Source: JAMXLO01 sp963818775 (lineage in GTDB: Bacteria; Pseudomonadota; Alphaproteobacteria; Acetobacterales; Acetobacteraceae). Taken from it: 64,000 nt of DNA. The DNA lies in the NCBI GenBank assembly GCA_963818775.1, contig CAWFUF010000013.1:1-64000 (forward strand), in the 5' to 3' direction. Below the pieces are notes generated by a model. It had not been told where the DNA came from. It saw only the letters and a program-made list of their open reading frames with translations, and searched no databases. A program made the translations under genes and the position numbers. How positions within the stretch are numbered: position 1 is the stretch's first letter; each line of letters opens with the position of its first letter. Below are positions 18,195 through 26,344 of this stretch, piece after piece.

Positions 18195-18400
18195 GTGACG
18201 ACCGACAGCAGAACGCTGGCCGAGGCCGAGCGCATCCACCACGCCTGGAACGACGCCCCGGCGGCTCGGAATGTCGAAGCCACCACGGCGCCGTGTGCTG
18301 AGGACGCCACCATCGAAAGCCCACTGGTTCGCTACCTTCTCGGCAGCGATGCAAGGGACACGCGGCCATCCGCGCGTTCAAACAAGCACCAGCCCGAGGA
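18195..18400 (+). pseudogene. SnoaL-like (NTF2 fold) protein, N-terminal fragment
   Basis: The frame from GTG 18195 reads AEAERIHHAWNDAPAARNVE, then CAEDATIESPLVRYLLG. This is the opening of SnoaL-like polyketide-cyclase/ketosteroid-isomerase-type proteins (DATIESPL motif). Near 18350 the frame slips; the neighbouring frame reads KGHAAIRAFKQA, the expected continuation. The rest of the domain is missing. It is a decayed fragment next to the IS256 scrap. Confidence 0.6.
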
Positions 18401-18480
18401 ACAGCGCACGCACCCCAATCCCCTATTGACGGATGGACACTCCGATGATGTGGGGTACCCGCGCGGCACTGGCGCTTTTT

Positions 18481-19428
18481 CTAATTCGGAATAAAGGCCA
18501 AATCCTCTATCCGGCTGGGATTGCCCCACTCGGCGATGTATCTTTCGACATTGTCAACTCTACTGCGCCCGTACTCTGTCCTTCCGAGCATCTCAATCCT
18601 GTAATTGAAATTCTTTATCCAGTACAGGAAGTCTTTGCCTTGTATTCCAGAAACACCCATGCTGAATTCTGCAAGTATTATCGGACAATTCCTGCTAATA
18701 GTCTCTATCCCTCCAGAGAGGGCGAGGTATTCGGCGCCCTCAATGTCGGCCTTTATCAAATTGACTGGACCATGGACGACGTTATCCAGGCGGTCGGACG
18801 GAACCACGACGCAATTCGGGTCCGTGAGTGTTTCGGACGTGCTTGGCAGAAGCGTCCCGTTGCTGCCGATTGCCGGAGTGAAGAATGCAACCCCCCGCAT
18901 GTTCGACAAGGCGATGGGGTGAAGCTCGATATTGTCGAACCCGTTCACCTCTTTGCTCAGCAGAAGCAAACGGCAGTTTTCAGTATTGGGTTCAAACGAA
19001 ATAACCCGGCCGTTGCCGCCGACGATTGATGAAAACAGCATAGAGAAGAAGCCAATATTTGCTCCGATATCCGCCGCTGTCATTCCGGGCTTCAGATTCC
19101 CATGCACGAACTCTGTCAGATGAGGTTCATAGTGCTGCTCATTGATGATGCCTGAGCTTACTGCGTGGTCCATGCGATCACACACCAGTTTGAACCCACT
19201 GAGCTGCACCGTACGCAGGTCATTCGGCCCGAAACGAATAGCGACAGGTGTGTGATAGGATTGATGGTCGAAAATGGAGATGACCAAACGCAAGGTATCC
19301 CGGCGACCACTGACCGGAACGGCTGTGCGAAATGAGCTGAGCATTCCGGCTGCCTCGGGTGTCGGCTCTCGCCCGTAGGCCGTACAAAAAGCTTCGATAC
19401 CTTGTTCTACACTGGAACGGCCTTCCAT
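18481..19428 (-). CDS. FkbM-family SAM-dependent methyltransferase
   Basis: This 315-residue protein has a Rossmann methyltransferase domain of the FkbM type: motif I MTAADIGANIGFFSMLFSSI, motif II GRVISFEPNTENCRLL, and later LIKADIEGAEYLALSG with the D-x-E-G block, then CPIILAEFS. FkbM enzymes O-methylate sugars or polyketides. An N-terminal extension of about 100 residues has no recognised domain. Its GC content is visibly lower than its neighbours and it stands alone, so recent acquisition is likely. No partner glycosyltransferases are nearby. Confidence 0.85.
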   Translation of the reverse strand: MEGRSSVEQGIEAFCTAYGREPTPEAAGMLSSFRTAVPVSGRRDTLRLVISIFDHQSYHTPVAIRFGPNDLRTVQLSGFKLVCDRMDHAVSSGIINEQHYEPHLTEFVHGNLKPGMTAADIGANIGFFSMLFSSIVGGNGRVISFEPNTENCRLLLLSKEVNGFDNIELHPIALSNMRGVAFFTPAIGSNGTLLPSTSETLTDPNCVVVPSDRLDNVVHGPVNLIKADIEGAEYLALSGGIETISRNCPIILAEFSMGVSGIQGKDFLYWIKNFNYRIEMLGRTEYGRSRVDNVERYIAEWGNPSRIEDLAFIPN

Positions 19429-19814
19429 CTGCGCCTCGGGCCGAGCAGGCGTCGGCTGTAGTGGCCGCCATCAACTCCGCAGAGATTTGAACATCCGTTA
19501 TCTCCAGGTCCCTGCCATGCCAGCAAGCAGAAACTCGCGCTTCGGTTATGCCATGACATGCGCCATGCGGCCACTGCGGCGGTGTATCGCTCTTGGTCAC
19601 AGCGTTTTGCTGCATTGGAGCGATCCAGATCGACCTTCGCAGCGTCAGCCTCTTTGCCGATCAACGCCTGCTGTGCCGCCTCCAGTTTCCGCTGCTGCTA
19701 CGGTAAAGTGGAAGCAGCGCGTCCATGCGTCGTCGATGCAGTATCCCGCTGCGGAGATCCGCCAGCGCTCCCCCACCGCCCAAACAGCTCGCGCTCGCGC
19801 ATCAAGCCAGCGAC
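19429..19814. other. Gene-poor stretch with possible coding debris
   Basis: No full gene is found. On the minus strand two short open pieces look protein-like: an alanine-rich helical stretch (LEAAQQALIGKEADAAKVDL) around 19600-19670 and WRISAAGYCIDDAWTRCFHF around 19700-19770, in different frames. They may be scraps of lost genes; I cannot assign them. Confidence 0.35.
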
Positions 19815-20636
19815 CTATCCCGTCACCATCCGCCCCGCGCCCTCGATCACCTCGTCCCAGTCGTCGACCTCGCGGTTCACCGGCGCGATGAGCAGATGTT
19901 GCACGCCGACGGCCTCGTATGCCGCGATCCGGTCGCGCAGCTCCCCTTGATCCTTGCCGTTCCACTGCGTCCTCATCGAGATGGTGAAGTCCGAACCTGG
20001 CCGCGCCGCGCGCAGGCGCTGCACGATCGGTGCGGCTTCCTCGGGCGTCTCGCGCGAGCCGTGCCAGCCATCGGCAATGCGTTCGGTGCGCTTCAGGGCC
20101 GCATCGGAGCTGCCGCCGATCCACAACGGAATGCGACTGATCGGCAGCGGCAGCATCGTCATGTCCTCGATCTTCGCCGGGATGTATGTGGTCTCGAACG
20201 TCACCGGGTCCTGCGTCCACACCGCACGCATCATTGCGATGCCCTCGTCCATCCGCCGCCCGCGCTCCTTGAACGGCATGCCGAGGGCGGCGAACTCCGG
20301 CTCCAGCCAGCCGACGCCGGCACCCAGGATCAGCCGTCCGCCCGACAGGTTGTGCAAACTCGCCAGCTCCTTCGCAAGCGGCAACGGATGGCGCATCGGC
20401 AGCACCAGCACGGTGGTGCCGAGGCGCACGCGTTCGGTCACCGCGGCGACATAACTCAGCGTCACCACCGGATCGTAGAACAACGGCGAGCGCGGGAATT
20501 CGCGGCGCGGCACGATGATGTGCTCGCTGACCCAGACATCGGCGAACCCCAGCGCCTCGGCGCGTATCGCATGGCGCCGGATCAGCGCCGGCGTCGCCTG
20601 CTCGCCGGCGTGCGGCAGATGGATGCCAAGCTGCAT
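19815..20636 (-). CDS. LLM-class (luciferase-like) flavin-dependent oxidoreductase, paralogue 1
   Basis: This 273-residue TIM-barrel monooxygenase-type protein starts at ATG 20636, eight bases after GGAGGGG. It shows MQLGIHLPHAGEQATPALIR, FADVWVSEHI, ERVRLGTTVLVLPMRHPLPL, GGRLILGAGVGWLEPEF and PLWIGGSSDAALKRTERIADGW, the standard blocks of F420- or FMN-dependent LLM proteins. The N-terminal frame is open for much longer upstream, but homology begins at this ATG. It is divergent from the SMP-30 gene, with 63 bp between starts. A close paralogue lies at 21925-22758. Confidence 0.9.
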   Translation of the reverse strand: MQLGIHLPHAGEQATPALIRRHAIRAEALGFADVWVSEHIIVPRREFPRSPLFYDPVVTLSYVAAVTERVRLGTTVLVLPMRHPLPLAKELASLHNLSGGRLILGAGVGWLEPEFAALGMPFKERGRRMDEGIAMMRAVWTQDPVTFETTYIPAKIEDMTMLPLPISRIPLWIGGSSDAALKRTERIADGWHGSRETPEEAAPIVQRLRAARPGSDFTISMRTQWNGKDQGELRDRIAAYEAVGVQHLLIAPVNREVDDWDEVIEGAGRMVTG

Positions 20637-20699
20637 GATGTTGTCCCCTCCGATCGTGCGCCGCAGAATGCGCCGAATGGCAACAGGAGGAAACCGGAC

Positions 20700-21645
20700 A
20701 TGACATCGCGATGGGAGCAGGCGGCGCCGATCCGCTATCCGGATCCCGATATCGTCTCGCTCGATCCACGCTTCGAGCGCATCGCACTCGGCCACGCGGC
20801 GATCGAGCGCATTGCCTGCGATTGCCGCTTCACCGAAGGCCCGGTGTGGTTCGGCGACACACGACAGCTGCTGTTCAGCGACATTCCGAACGACCGCATC
20901 ATGCGCTGGGACGAGGAGACCGGAGCAGTCAGCGTGTTCCGCAAGCCGTCGCATTATGCCAACGGCAATACGCGGGATCGGCAGGGACGGCTCATCACCT
21001 GCGAGATGGGCAGCCAGCGCCTGACGCGCACTGAGTATGACGGCACGATCACCGTGCTGGCGGAGCGCTTCGACGGCAAGCGACTGACCGGGCCGAACGA
21101 CGTGGTGGTGAGGTCGGACGGCTCGGTCTGGTTCAGCGACAACGGTGCCGGCATCCGCGGCAACTACCTGGGGCATAAGGGCACGCCAGAGTTGCCGTAT
21201 CGCGTGTATCGCATCGACGGCAGGACTGGCGAGCTGACGGTGGCAATCGATGACATGGCGCGGCCGAACGGTCTGGCGTTCTCGCCGGATGAAATCGCGG
21301 CTGTACGTTGTCGATACGCCGGCGGAGCCGAAGACCACGCACGTCTACGACATTGTCGATGGCACCAAGGCGGTGAACGGCCGTGTGTTCTTCGACACCA
21401 AGGGCTACGCCGACGGCATCCGCTGCGACACCGAAGGCAATGTCTGGTGCGGCTTCTCAGGTGGCGAGGGCGAGGATGGCGTCGCGGTGTTTGCGCCCGA
21501 CGGCAAGCTGATCGGCCGCATCCTGCTGCCGGAGCGCTGTGCCAACGTCTGCTTTGGCGGGGGGAAGCGGAACCGGCTGTTCATGGCGGCGAGCCAGTCG
21601 GTGTATGCGCTGTACGTTGAGGCGCAGGGGGCGCCGGGCGGGTAG
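20700..21645 (+). pseudogene. SMP-30/gluconolactonase family protein with frameshift
   Basis: From ATG 20700, with AGGAGG eight to nine bases upstream, the frame reads DCRFTEGPVWFGDTRQLLFS, then TGPNDVVVRSDGSVWFSDNG and MARPNGLAFSPDE, the metal-binding beta-propeller blocks of SMP-30/gluconolactonases. At 21291-21294 (GATGAAATCGCGG) one extra A shifts the frame. The other frame continues without a break: SRLYVVDTPAEPKTTHVYDI and GYADGIRCDTEGNVWCGFSG to 21645. The joined product would be about 314 residues, the normal length. The gene is otherwise well preserved, so the frameshift is recent or a sequencing error. Confidence 0.88.
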
Positions 21646-21672
21646 CGGCATACCTGCGGGCGTCAAGTTTTT

Positions 21673-21791
21673 AACACGGAGGACGAAGGGAGGGCCACTG
21701 AGGGCCACGGAGGCAGGGTGAACAGCGCTTGGCGCGAAGCGCTTTATCCTTCTCCGTGGCTCTCTGTGGCCCTCCCTTCGTCCTCCGTGTT
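21673..21791. repeat. 119-nt imperfect palindrome with nested inner hairpin
   Basis: AACACGGAGGACGAAGGGAG at 21673 is mirrored exactly by its complement ending at 21791. The arms extend to about 44 bp with roughly four mismatches. The middle contains AGCGCTTGGCGCGAAGCGCT, a second hairpin. It lies between the convergent ends of the SMP-30 gene and LLM paralogue 2, so it may act as a two-way terminator, but it is far longer than a typical terminator. Confidence 0.7.
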
Positions 21792-21924
21792 GAATACTTC
21801 GCAGTGCTTCCCAGGAACACCGGCGTCGCGAGGAGTGGCGCTGCGGGAGCCGCAGGCCGGTCGCTATCAGCGTGCATTGTGATACTGCGCGCCAGACGGT
21901 TGCCGGCGCAGCGACTCATGGCGC

Positions 21925-22758
21925 TTAGCCTTCTGCGACCAAGCGACCGACGCCTTCGATGATGCCGTCCCAGTTGTCGATCTCGGCCGATCGCAGCAGG
22001 TCCGATGCTACCATGATGTGCTGCACACCGGCCGCCTCATACGCGGCGATGCGCTCGCGCAGTTCGCCCAGGTCGCGGCCGTCCCAGTTCACGCGCATCG
22101 AGACGGTGAAGTCCGCGCCTGGCCGTTCTGCGCGCAGGCGCCGCACGATCGCCGCGGTCTGCTCCGGTGTTTCGCGCGAGCCGTGCCAGCCGTCGGCGAT
22201 GCGGATCGTGCGCTTCAGCGCGGCGTCGGAGCTGCCGCCGATCCACAGCGGGATCGGCGTGATCGGCAGCGGCGTCATGGTCATGTCGGCGATTTCGGCC
22301 GGGATGTATCGGGTGCGGAAGGTCACCGGGTCCTGGTTCCACACGGCGCGCATCAGCGCGATGCCTTCGTCCATGCGACGGCCGCGCTCGTGGAATGGGG
22401 CGCCGAGCGCGGCGAACTCGGGGGCGAGCCAGCCGACGCCGGCGCCAAGGATGAGGCGGCCGTTGGAGAGGTTCTGCAGCGTCGCCAGTTCCTTCGCCAG
22501 AGGGATCGGGTGTCGCATTGGCAGCACCAGCACGGAGGTGCCGAGACGCACGCGCTCGGTGATCGCGGCGACCCAGGTGAGGGTAAGGACCGGCTCGTAG
22601 AACGGGAGCGGGCGGGGAAACTGGGTGCGGGGGAGGATGATGTGCTCGCTGACCCATATGTCGGCGAACCCCAGCGCCTCGGCCTGGATGGCGAAGCGGC
22701 GGATTAGCGCGGGTGTGGCGCGGTCGCCGGCGTGGGGGAGGTGGATGCCGAAGTGCAT
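21925..22758 (-). CDS. LLM-class flavin-dependent oxidoreductase, paralogue 2
   Basis: This is a 277-residue luciferase-like TIM-barrel oxidoreductase. It starts at ATG 22758 (MHFGIHLPHAGDRATPALIR) with AAGGA eight bases before; seven residues more are open upstream. It shares nearly every block with paralogue 1 (FADIWVSEHIILPR, RLILGAGVGWLAPEFAALG, PLWIGGSSDAALKRTIRIAD), so the two arose by duplication and have diverged. It faces the broken SMP-30 gene and the palindrome. The substrate is unknown. Confidence 0.9.
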   Translation of the reverse strand: MHFGIHLPHAGDRATPALIRRFAIQAEALGFADIWVSEHIILPRTQFPRPLPFYEPVLTLTWVAAITERVRLGTSVLVLPMRHPIPLAKELATLQNLSNGRLILGAGVGWLAPEFAALGAPFHERGRRMDEGIALMRAVWNQDPVTFRTRYIPAEIADMTMTPLPITPIPLWIGGSSDAALKRTIRIADGWHGSRETPEQTAAIVRRLRAERPGADFTVSMRVNWDGRDLGELRERIAAYEAAGVQHIMVASDLLRSAEIDNWDGIIEGVGRLVAEG

Positions 22759-22785
22759 GGGGGGTGTCCTTCTGGTCATGGCCGC

Positions 22786-22935
22786 CTAGCCGGCTCCCTT
22801 GAGCCAAAGTACTATACGATAAATCGCCACCAACACGCCTGCGACACCGGCGACACTGGCAACGAGGGCAGTGCTCTTCGCCGTTCTACTTTCCAAGAGA
22901 CGGTCTATCCGACGCCCCCGTTCTTCGTCGCGGTC
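22786..22935 (-). pseudogene. Small membrane-protein fragment (no start codon)
   Basis: Fifty codons on the minus strand read RDEERGRRIDRLLESRTAKS followed by a hydrophobic helix TALVASVAGVAGVLVAIYRI and VLWLKGAG before the stop, the look of a tail-anchored single-TM protein. There is a stop just upstream and no ATG, so it is probably the decayed end of a larger gene, perhaps the one whose pieces lie at 23016-23515. Confidence 0.3.
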
Positions 22936-23015
22936 CTAAGTCTTCCCTGCTGTGCGAGCACGACGACGTGTCGGAAACCTTCGCGAGCGTTTAGGCATTC
23001 ATGCGGATAAAGTCC

Positions 23016-23294
23016 TTATTCTTGAATGCTTCTGCCTCTTGCTGGGGGAGCGGACCATTCTGCTGGGCCAAGTTTATCATCCTTGATCCGGAACATTCTC
23101 ACGGCTATACTTCGCCTGAGAATGGCACTCAGATCTAGCCTGTTGTCGAAGGGAAGCCGGGATGGATCGGGATTTCCGAGATATCGCGACCGATGCTCCA
23201 GATGCTCAAATCCATATGTTAGGTTCTGCATCCGCTGGTGGATCCAGTATTTGTCCGGCCCTTCACGCACGAACTCAAAGAAGCGGAGCAGCAT
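23016..23294 (-). CDS. Hypothetical protein
   Basis: This 92-codon frame starts at ATG 23294 with GAAGGAG immediately before it and overlaps the end of the frame at 23219-23515 in another frame. It begins LLRFFEFVREGPDKYWIHQR and is not recognised. Codon composition is less GC-skewed than the neighbours. It could be a coupled small gene or a piece of a frameshifted one. Confidence 0.3.
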   Translation of the reverse strand: MLLRFFEFVREGPDKYWIHQRMQNLTYGFEHLEHRSRYLGNPDPSRLPFDNRLDLSAILRRSIAVRMFRIKDDKLGPAEWSAPPARGRSIQE

Positions 23295-23515
23295 CTCCTT
23301 CTCTCATCTTTGAACCTTCCAAATCGCTTCGGCAGAACCCTGCGCGCTTCAGTCTTACTCGATAGTTTGGCCACTCGTGCCCCGAGTTGCCTCGCCGTCG
23401 GGATCGCGTCCGCGGCCATCTGGGGACGATTGGCAATCGCTGTGTTTTGCGTGCGATCGAGGAAGGCTCGCAGCTCCGCGTTAAACTTTGGCTGGTCCTT
23501 CGCCAGCCGAGCCAA
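23219..23515 (-). CDS. Hypothetical protein, helical N-terminus
   Basis: The frame starts at TTG 23515 and reads ARLAKDQPKFNAELRAFLDR and TARQLGARVAKLSSKTEARR before an Arg/Cys-rich tail that is likely out of frame. I do not recognise it. It overlaps the next frame downstream by 76 nt, consistent with a broken gene. The surrounding 700 bp (22786-23515) holds only such fragments. Confidence 0.3.
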   Translation of the reverse strand: MARLAKDQPKFNAELRAFLDRTQNTAIANRPQMAADAIPTARQLGARVAKLSSKTEARRVLPKRFGRFKDERRRCCSASLSSCVKGRTNTGSTSGCRT

Positions 23516-23706
23516 TTCACGTTGCGCACCGCGACGTCACTTCACAACCTCGTCCGTGTGTTAACGATCCGGCGACTGCATCGGGGCCTGCCACTAAACT
23601 TCGTTCAGGTCAATTTGAGGCTCCTTCACAGGCATTCATCAAATTGGCTGGCAGAACCCGTGCGCCGCGACTATATGTTGCGGCGCAAGTTGAAAGGATC
23701 ACTCCA

Positions 23707-23922
23707 TTGGCTCGAAAGCGTAATTTTGCCCGCTACCTCCGTGAGGCCCGGATCAAGCGTCAGCTGTCGGTTGCGGAAGTTGCCGAACAGGTCGGCGTGA
23801 GCACAGCAAGCATCTATTTTTGGGAAAACGATCACGTTAGACCACGAGATGCAAATTTGAACGCGCTTTGCAAGGTATTGAAGCTCCCGATCAAGGCGAC
23901 GCGGGAGATGGCGGCAGCTTAA
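23707..23922 (+). CDS. XRE-family helix-turn-helix regulator, small
   Basis: This 71-residue DNA-binding protein is almost entirely one HTH_3/XRE domain: FARYLREARIKRQLSVAEVA followed by EQVGVSTASIYFWENDHVRP. The proposed start is TTG 23707, eight bases after AAAGGA; the frame is open further upstream but without homology. Such short XRE proteins are commonly phage-like repressors or antitoxin-type regulators. Its partner, if any, is not evident: upstream minus-strand frames are fragments, downstream is a transporter scrap. Confidence 0.65.
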   Translation: MARKRNFARYLREARIKRQLSVAEVAEQVGVSTASIYFWENDHVRPRDANLNALCKVLKLPIKATREMAAA

Positions 23923-23994
23923 GTTGCCGTCCGCCGTGCAAAATGGGGACACCGGGTAGCTCGCGACGTTTGGTGAGTTGATACGTCGTTGCAG

Positions 23995-24232
23995 GGACGG
24001 GATGGCCGCCGCCGCCGCCGGGTCAGCGTAATCCGCCGCGCTCGGCGGTGCCGGTGCCCGATCCGGAGCGGAAGCGCATCATTCTGCGCGGCGACGTGCC
24101 GAGCCCGGTGCAGGTGCCGGCAGGGGCAACTTCGATCCGTTCCGATTGCGCAGCCGGTGTGTCGTGAAAGAGCGGCCTCCATCGCAGCGCCTGGGGATGG
24201 GCGTCCGTGGCGTGCCGTTTCGCCGGACGCGG
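23995..24232 (+). pseudogene. C-terminal remnant of an oligopeptide ABC transporter ATPase (OppF/DppF-like)
   Basis: The plus strand reads AVPVPDPERKRIILRGDVPS then PVQVPAG. This matches the C-terminal region of OppF/DppF ATPases (VPVPDP...LEGDVPSP...PSGC-FHPRC). After a frameshift near 24125 the neighbouring frame reads RSRCVVKERPPSQRLGMGV, the usual ending. The ATPase domain itself is gone, and no permease genes are in the window. Confidence 0.65.
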
Positions 24233-24233
24233 C

Positions 24234-25307
24234 CTAGGGCAGCCAGGGGGCCCAGCCGTCGCGCACTGGATGGTCCGGCGGCAGCGGCAGTTCGACAGCC
24301 GTGTTGGTGGCCGAGCTGTAGTAGATCGCGGAGGCGAGTTCGAGAGAACGATGGGCGTCGCGTAGGGTCAGCGGCCAGGCGGCGGTGCCATCCAGCGCCG
24401 GGTGCAAAGCTTGGAACAGGCCGGTGTAGTTTTCCGAGCCTGGCGCGAAACTCTGCAAGGCCGCGTCGATGTCGGCTTGACTGCCTGTCCCGCGAGGGAC
24501 GAAGCGCCAGTCTCCTTCGGCCGGGCGATAAGGCGGCACGCCGGGGCTCTCCGCTGTCAGGTTCGCGAAGCAGAAGCGGAACTGGCTCAACTCATCCGCG
24601 GCGCCGAGCGTCACGGATGACGTGACCAGGGCGCCGGACGCCATCTCCAGACAAATCGCCGCGCAATCGTCGGTCTCGATCGGGTTGACCAGGGTGGCGA
24701 GCTTGGCGAACACCCTGTGCACCGGGCCCATCGTGAAGGTCAGCAAGTCATGCGCGTGGATCGCGTGGCTAAGGATCGCGCCGCCCAGTTCGGTTGCCTT
24801 CCGACCGCGCCATGGCACATCGTAGTAGGGTGGCAGGCGATTCCAGTGGGTCTCGATGCTCGCCACGAGGGGCCTGCCGGTGAGCCCCGCGGCCATCAGG
24901 CGGCGCAGGCGCGCCAGCCCATTGCCGTAGCGGTATTGATAGATCGGCACCACTGCGCGTTCAACACTCTCGGCGGCGCGCTGGATGCGCTCGACATCGC
25001 GCAGCGAGCCGACCAGCGGCTTTTCGCACAGCACGTGCTTGCCGGCGTGCAAGGCCTGCTCGATGGTCGTCAGATGCAGGTGCGGCGGCAGGCAGATATC
25101 GATCAGGTCGACGTCTTTGCGCGCGAGCACCCCGGCATAGGAAGTCTCTACCGCCGCCCCCGCCGTCGCTGCGAGCTTCGCCGCTCGCGCGGCGTCCAGA
25201 TCGCAGATAACCGCGACCTCATAAAGTGCAGCGTTTGCGCGGTAGGCTTCGACATGCGTTGCACCGATGCCGGCGCCGATCACAGCAACACGGAACTGCC
25301 GGCTCAT
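24234..25307 (-). CDS. Gfo/Idh/MocA-family NAD(P)-dependent oxidoreductase 1
   Basis: This 357-residue protein has an N-terminal Rossmann fold (RVAVIGAGIGATHVEAYR) and the family signature LCEKPLVGSLRDVERI with the catalytic Lys. The C-terminal alpha/beta domain contains GGAILSHAIHAHDLLTF, in which the His aligns with the catalytic His of sugar dehydrogenases. Such enzymes oxidise sugars, inositols or related polyols. Its ATG overlaps the stop of the next gene upstream (ATGA, 25304-25307), so the pair is translationally coupled and may act on successive steps or as two subunits. Confidence 0.9.
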   Translation of the reverse strand: MSRQFRVAVIGAGIGATHVEAYRANAALYEVAVICDLDAARAAKLAATAGAAVETSYAGVLARKDVDLIDICLPPHLHLTTIEQALHAGKHVLCEKPLVGSLRDVERIQRAAESVERAVVPIYQYRYGNGLARLRRLMAAGLTGRPLVASIETHWNRLPPYYDVPWRGRKATELGGAILSHAIHAHDLLTFTMGPVHRVFAKLATLVNPIETDDCAAICLEMASGALVTSSVTLGAADELSQFRFCFANLTAESPGVPPYRPAEGDWRFVPRGTGSQADIDAALQSFAPGSENYTGLFQALHPALDGTAAWPLTLRDAHRSLELASAIYYSSATNTAVELPLPPDHPVRDGWAPWLP

Positions 25308-26338
25308 CGCAGATTCCCCAGCCGCGTCGCCATGGCCTCGGCCTTCAGCGCGAGCTCCATGACCTTGAAGCAGTGCGCCTGCGGCATCGCGCGCTCAGTG
25401 CGATCGAGCACGTCGGCGATCAGGTTCGCGGCGTAGGGCAGATCGGCGTCGCTGCAGTCGATGTGGCGCGTCGCCTGCTTATCGACCAGGAACAGATGAT
25501 CGGTGCCCGGCCGGCCGGCGATGTCAATGTACTTGCGGAGCTCGATGTAGCCGTCGGTGCCGAGGATGGTCAGCCGGCCATCGCCCCAGTTCGCGAGTCC
25601 GTCCGGCGTGTACCAATCGACGCGGATGTATCCCTGGGCGTGGTCACTGCGCAGCAGCATCTCACCGAAATCCTCCAGACCCGGGTCGGCCGGATTGGCG
25701 AAGTTTCCGACCGTCGAAGTAACGATCGCGGCGTCGGTTGACCCGGTGAAGGTGAGGAACTGCTCGACCTGATGGCTCGCGATGTCGCATAGCACGCCGC
25801 CGTACTTGTCGCGCTGGAAGAACCAGTCGGGCCGCAGGTGCCGGTTCAGCCGATGCGGTCCGAGACCGACGGTCTGCACCACACGGCCGATCGCGCCCGC
25901 ATTCACCAGCTCGATCGCACGGGTGACGGCGGGGACCTCGAACCGTTCGGAGTAGTTCACCGACCAGATGCGGCCGGTCTCGGCAACCGTACGCCGCAGT
26001 TCCGTGAGCTGTTCCGCGGTGGTGCAGCCAGGCTTGTCCGACATCACGTCCTTGCCGTGTCGCATTGCCTCGATGGCGATGGCGGCCCGGTCGCAATTGA
26101 TCGCGGCGGTGAGGATCAACTTCACTGTCGGGTCTTCCAACAGGCGGCGCTTGTCGGTGACGCGCGGTATATGCGGATAGCGCTCGATGAAGCCGGCGAG
26201 TGGCTGTGGCTCGCCATCGGTCCAGTAGCCTGCGCATGTGCAGCCATGCTCGAGCAGGCGACCGACCATTTCGTAGATATGGCGATGGTCGAGGCCAATC
26301 GCGGCGAACTTGAATGAGCGTGGGTGGGACTCGGTCAT
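25304..26338 (-). CDS. Gfo/Idh/MocA-family oxidoreductase 2
   Basis: This 344-residue protein opens with KFAAIGLDHRHIYEMVGRLL, a divergent Rossmann start lacking the usual GxGxxG, and carries the signature VMSDKPGCTTAEQLTELRR, where Asp-Lys-Pro replaces the common Glu-Lys-Pro. The C-terminal part has GGVLCDIASHQVEQFLTFTG. It lies six bases after the PhyH gene and overlaps Gfo/Idh/MocA 1, giving one minus-strand operon phyH-gfo2-gfo1. The substrate is unknown. Confidence 0.88.
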   Translation of the reverse strand: MTESHPRSFKFAAIGLDHRHIYEMVGRLLEHGCTCAGYWTDGEPQPLAGFIERYPHIPRVTDKRRLLEDPTVKLILTAAINCDRAAIAIEAMRHGKDVMSDKPGCTTAEQLTELRRTVAETGRIWSVNYSERFEVPAVTRAIELVNAGAIGRVVQTVGLGPHRLNRHLRPDWFFQRDKYGGVLCDIASHQVEQFLTFTGSTDAAIVTSTVGNFANPADPGLEDFGEMLLRSDHAQGYIRVDWYTPDGLANWGDGRLTILGTDGYIELRKYIDIAGRPGTDHLFLVDKQATRHIDCSDADLPYAANLIADVLDRTERAMPQAHCFKVMELALKAEAMATRLGNLR

Positions 26339-26344
26339 GACGCG

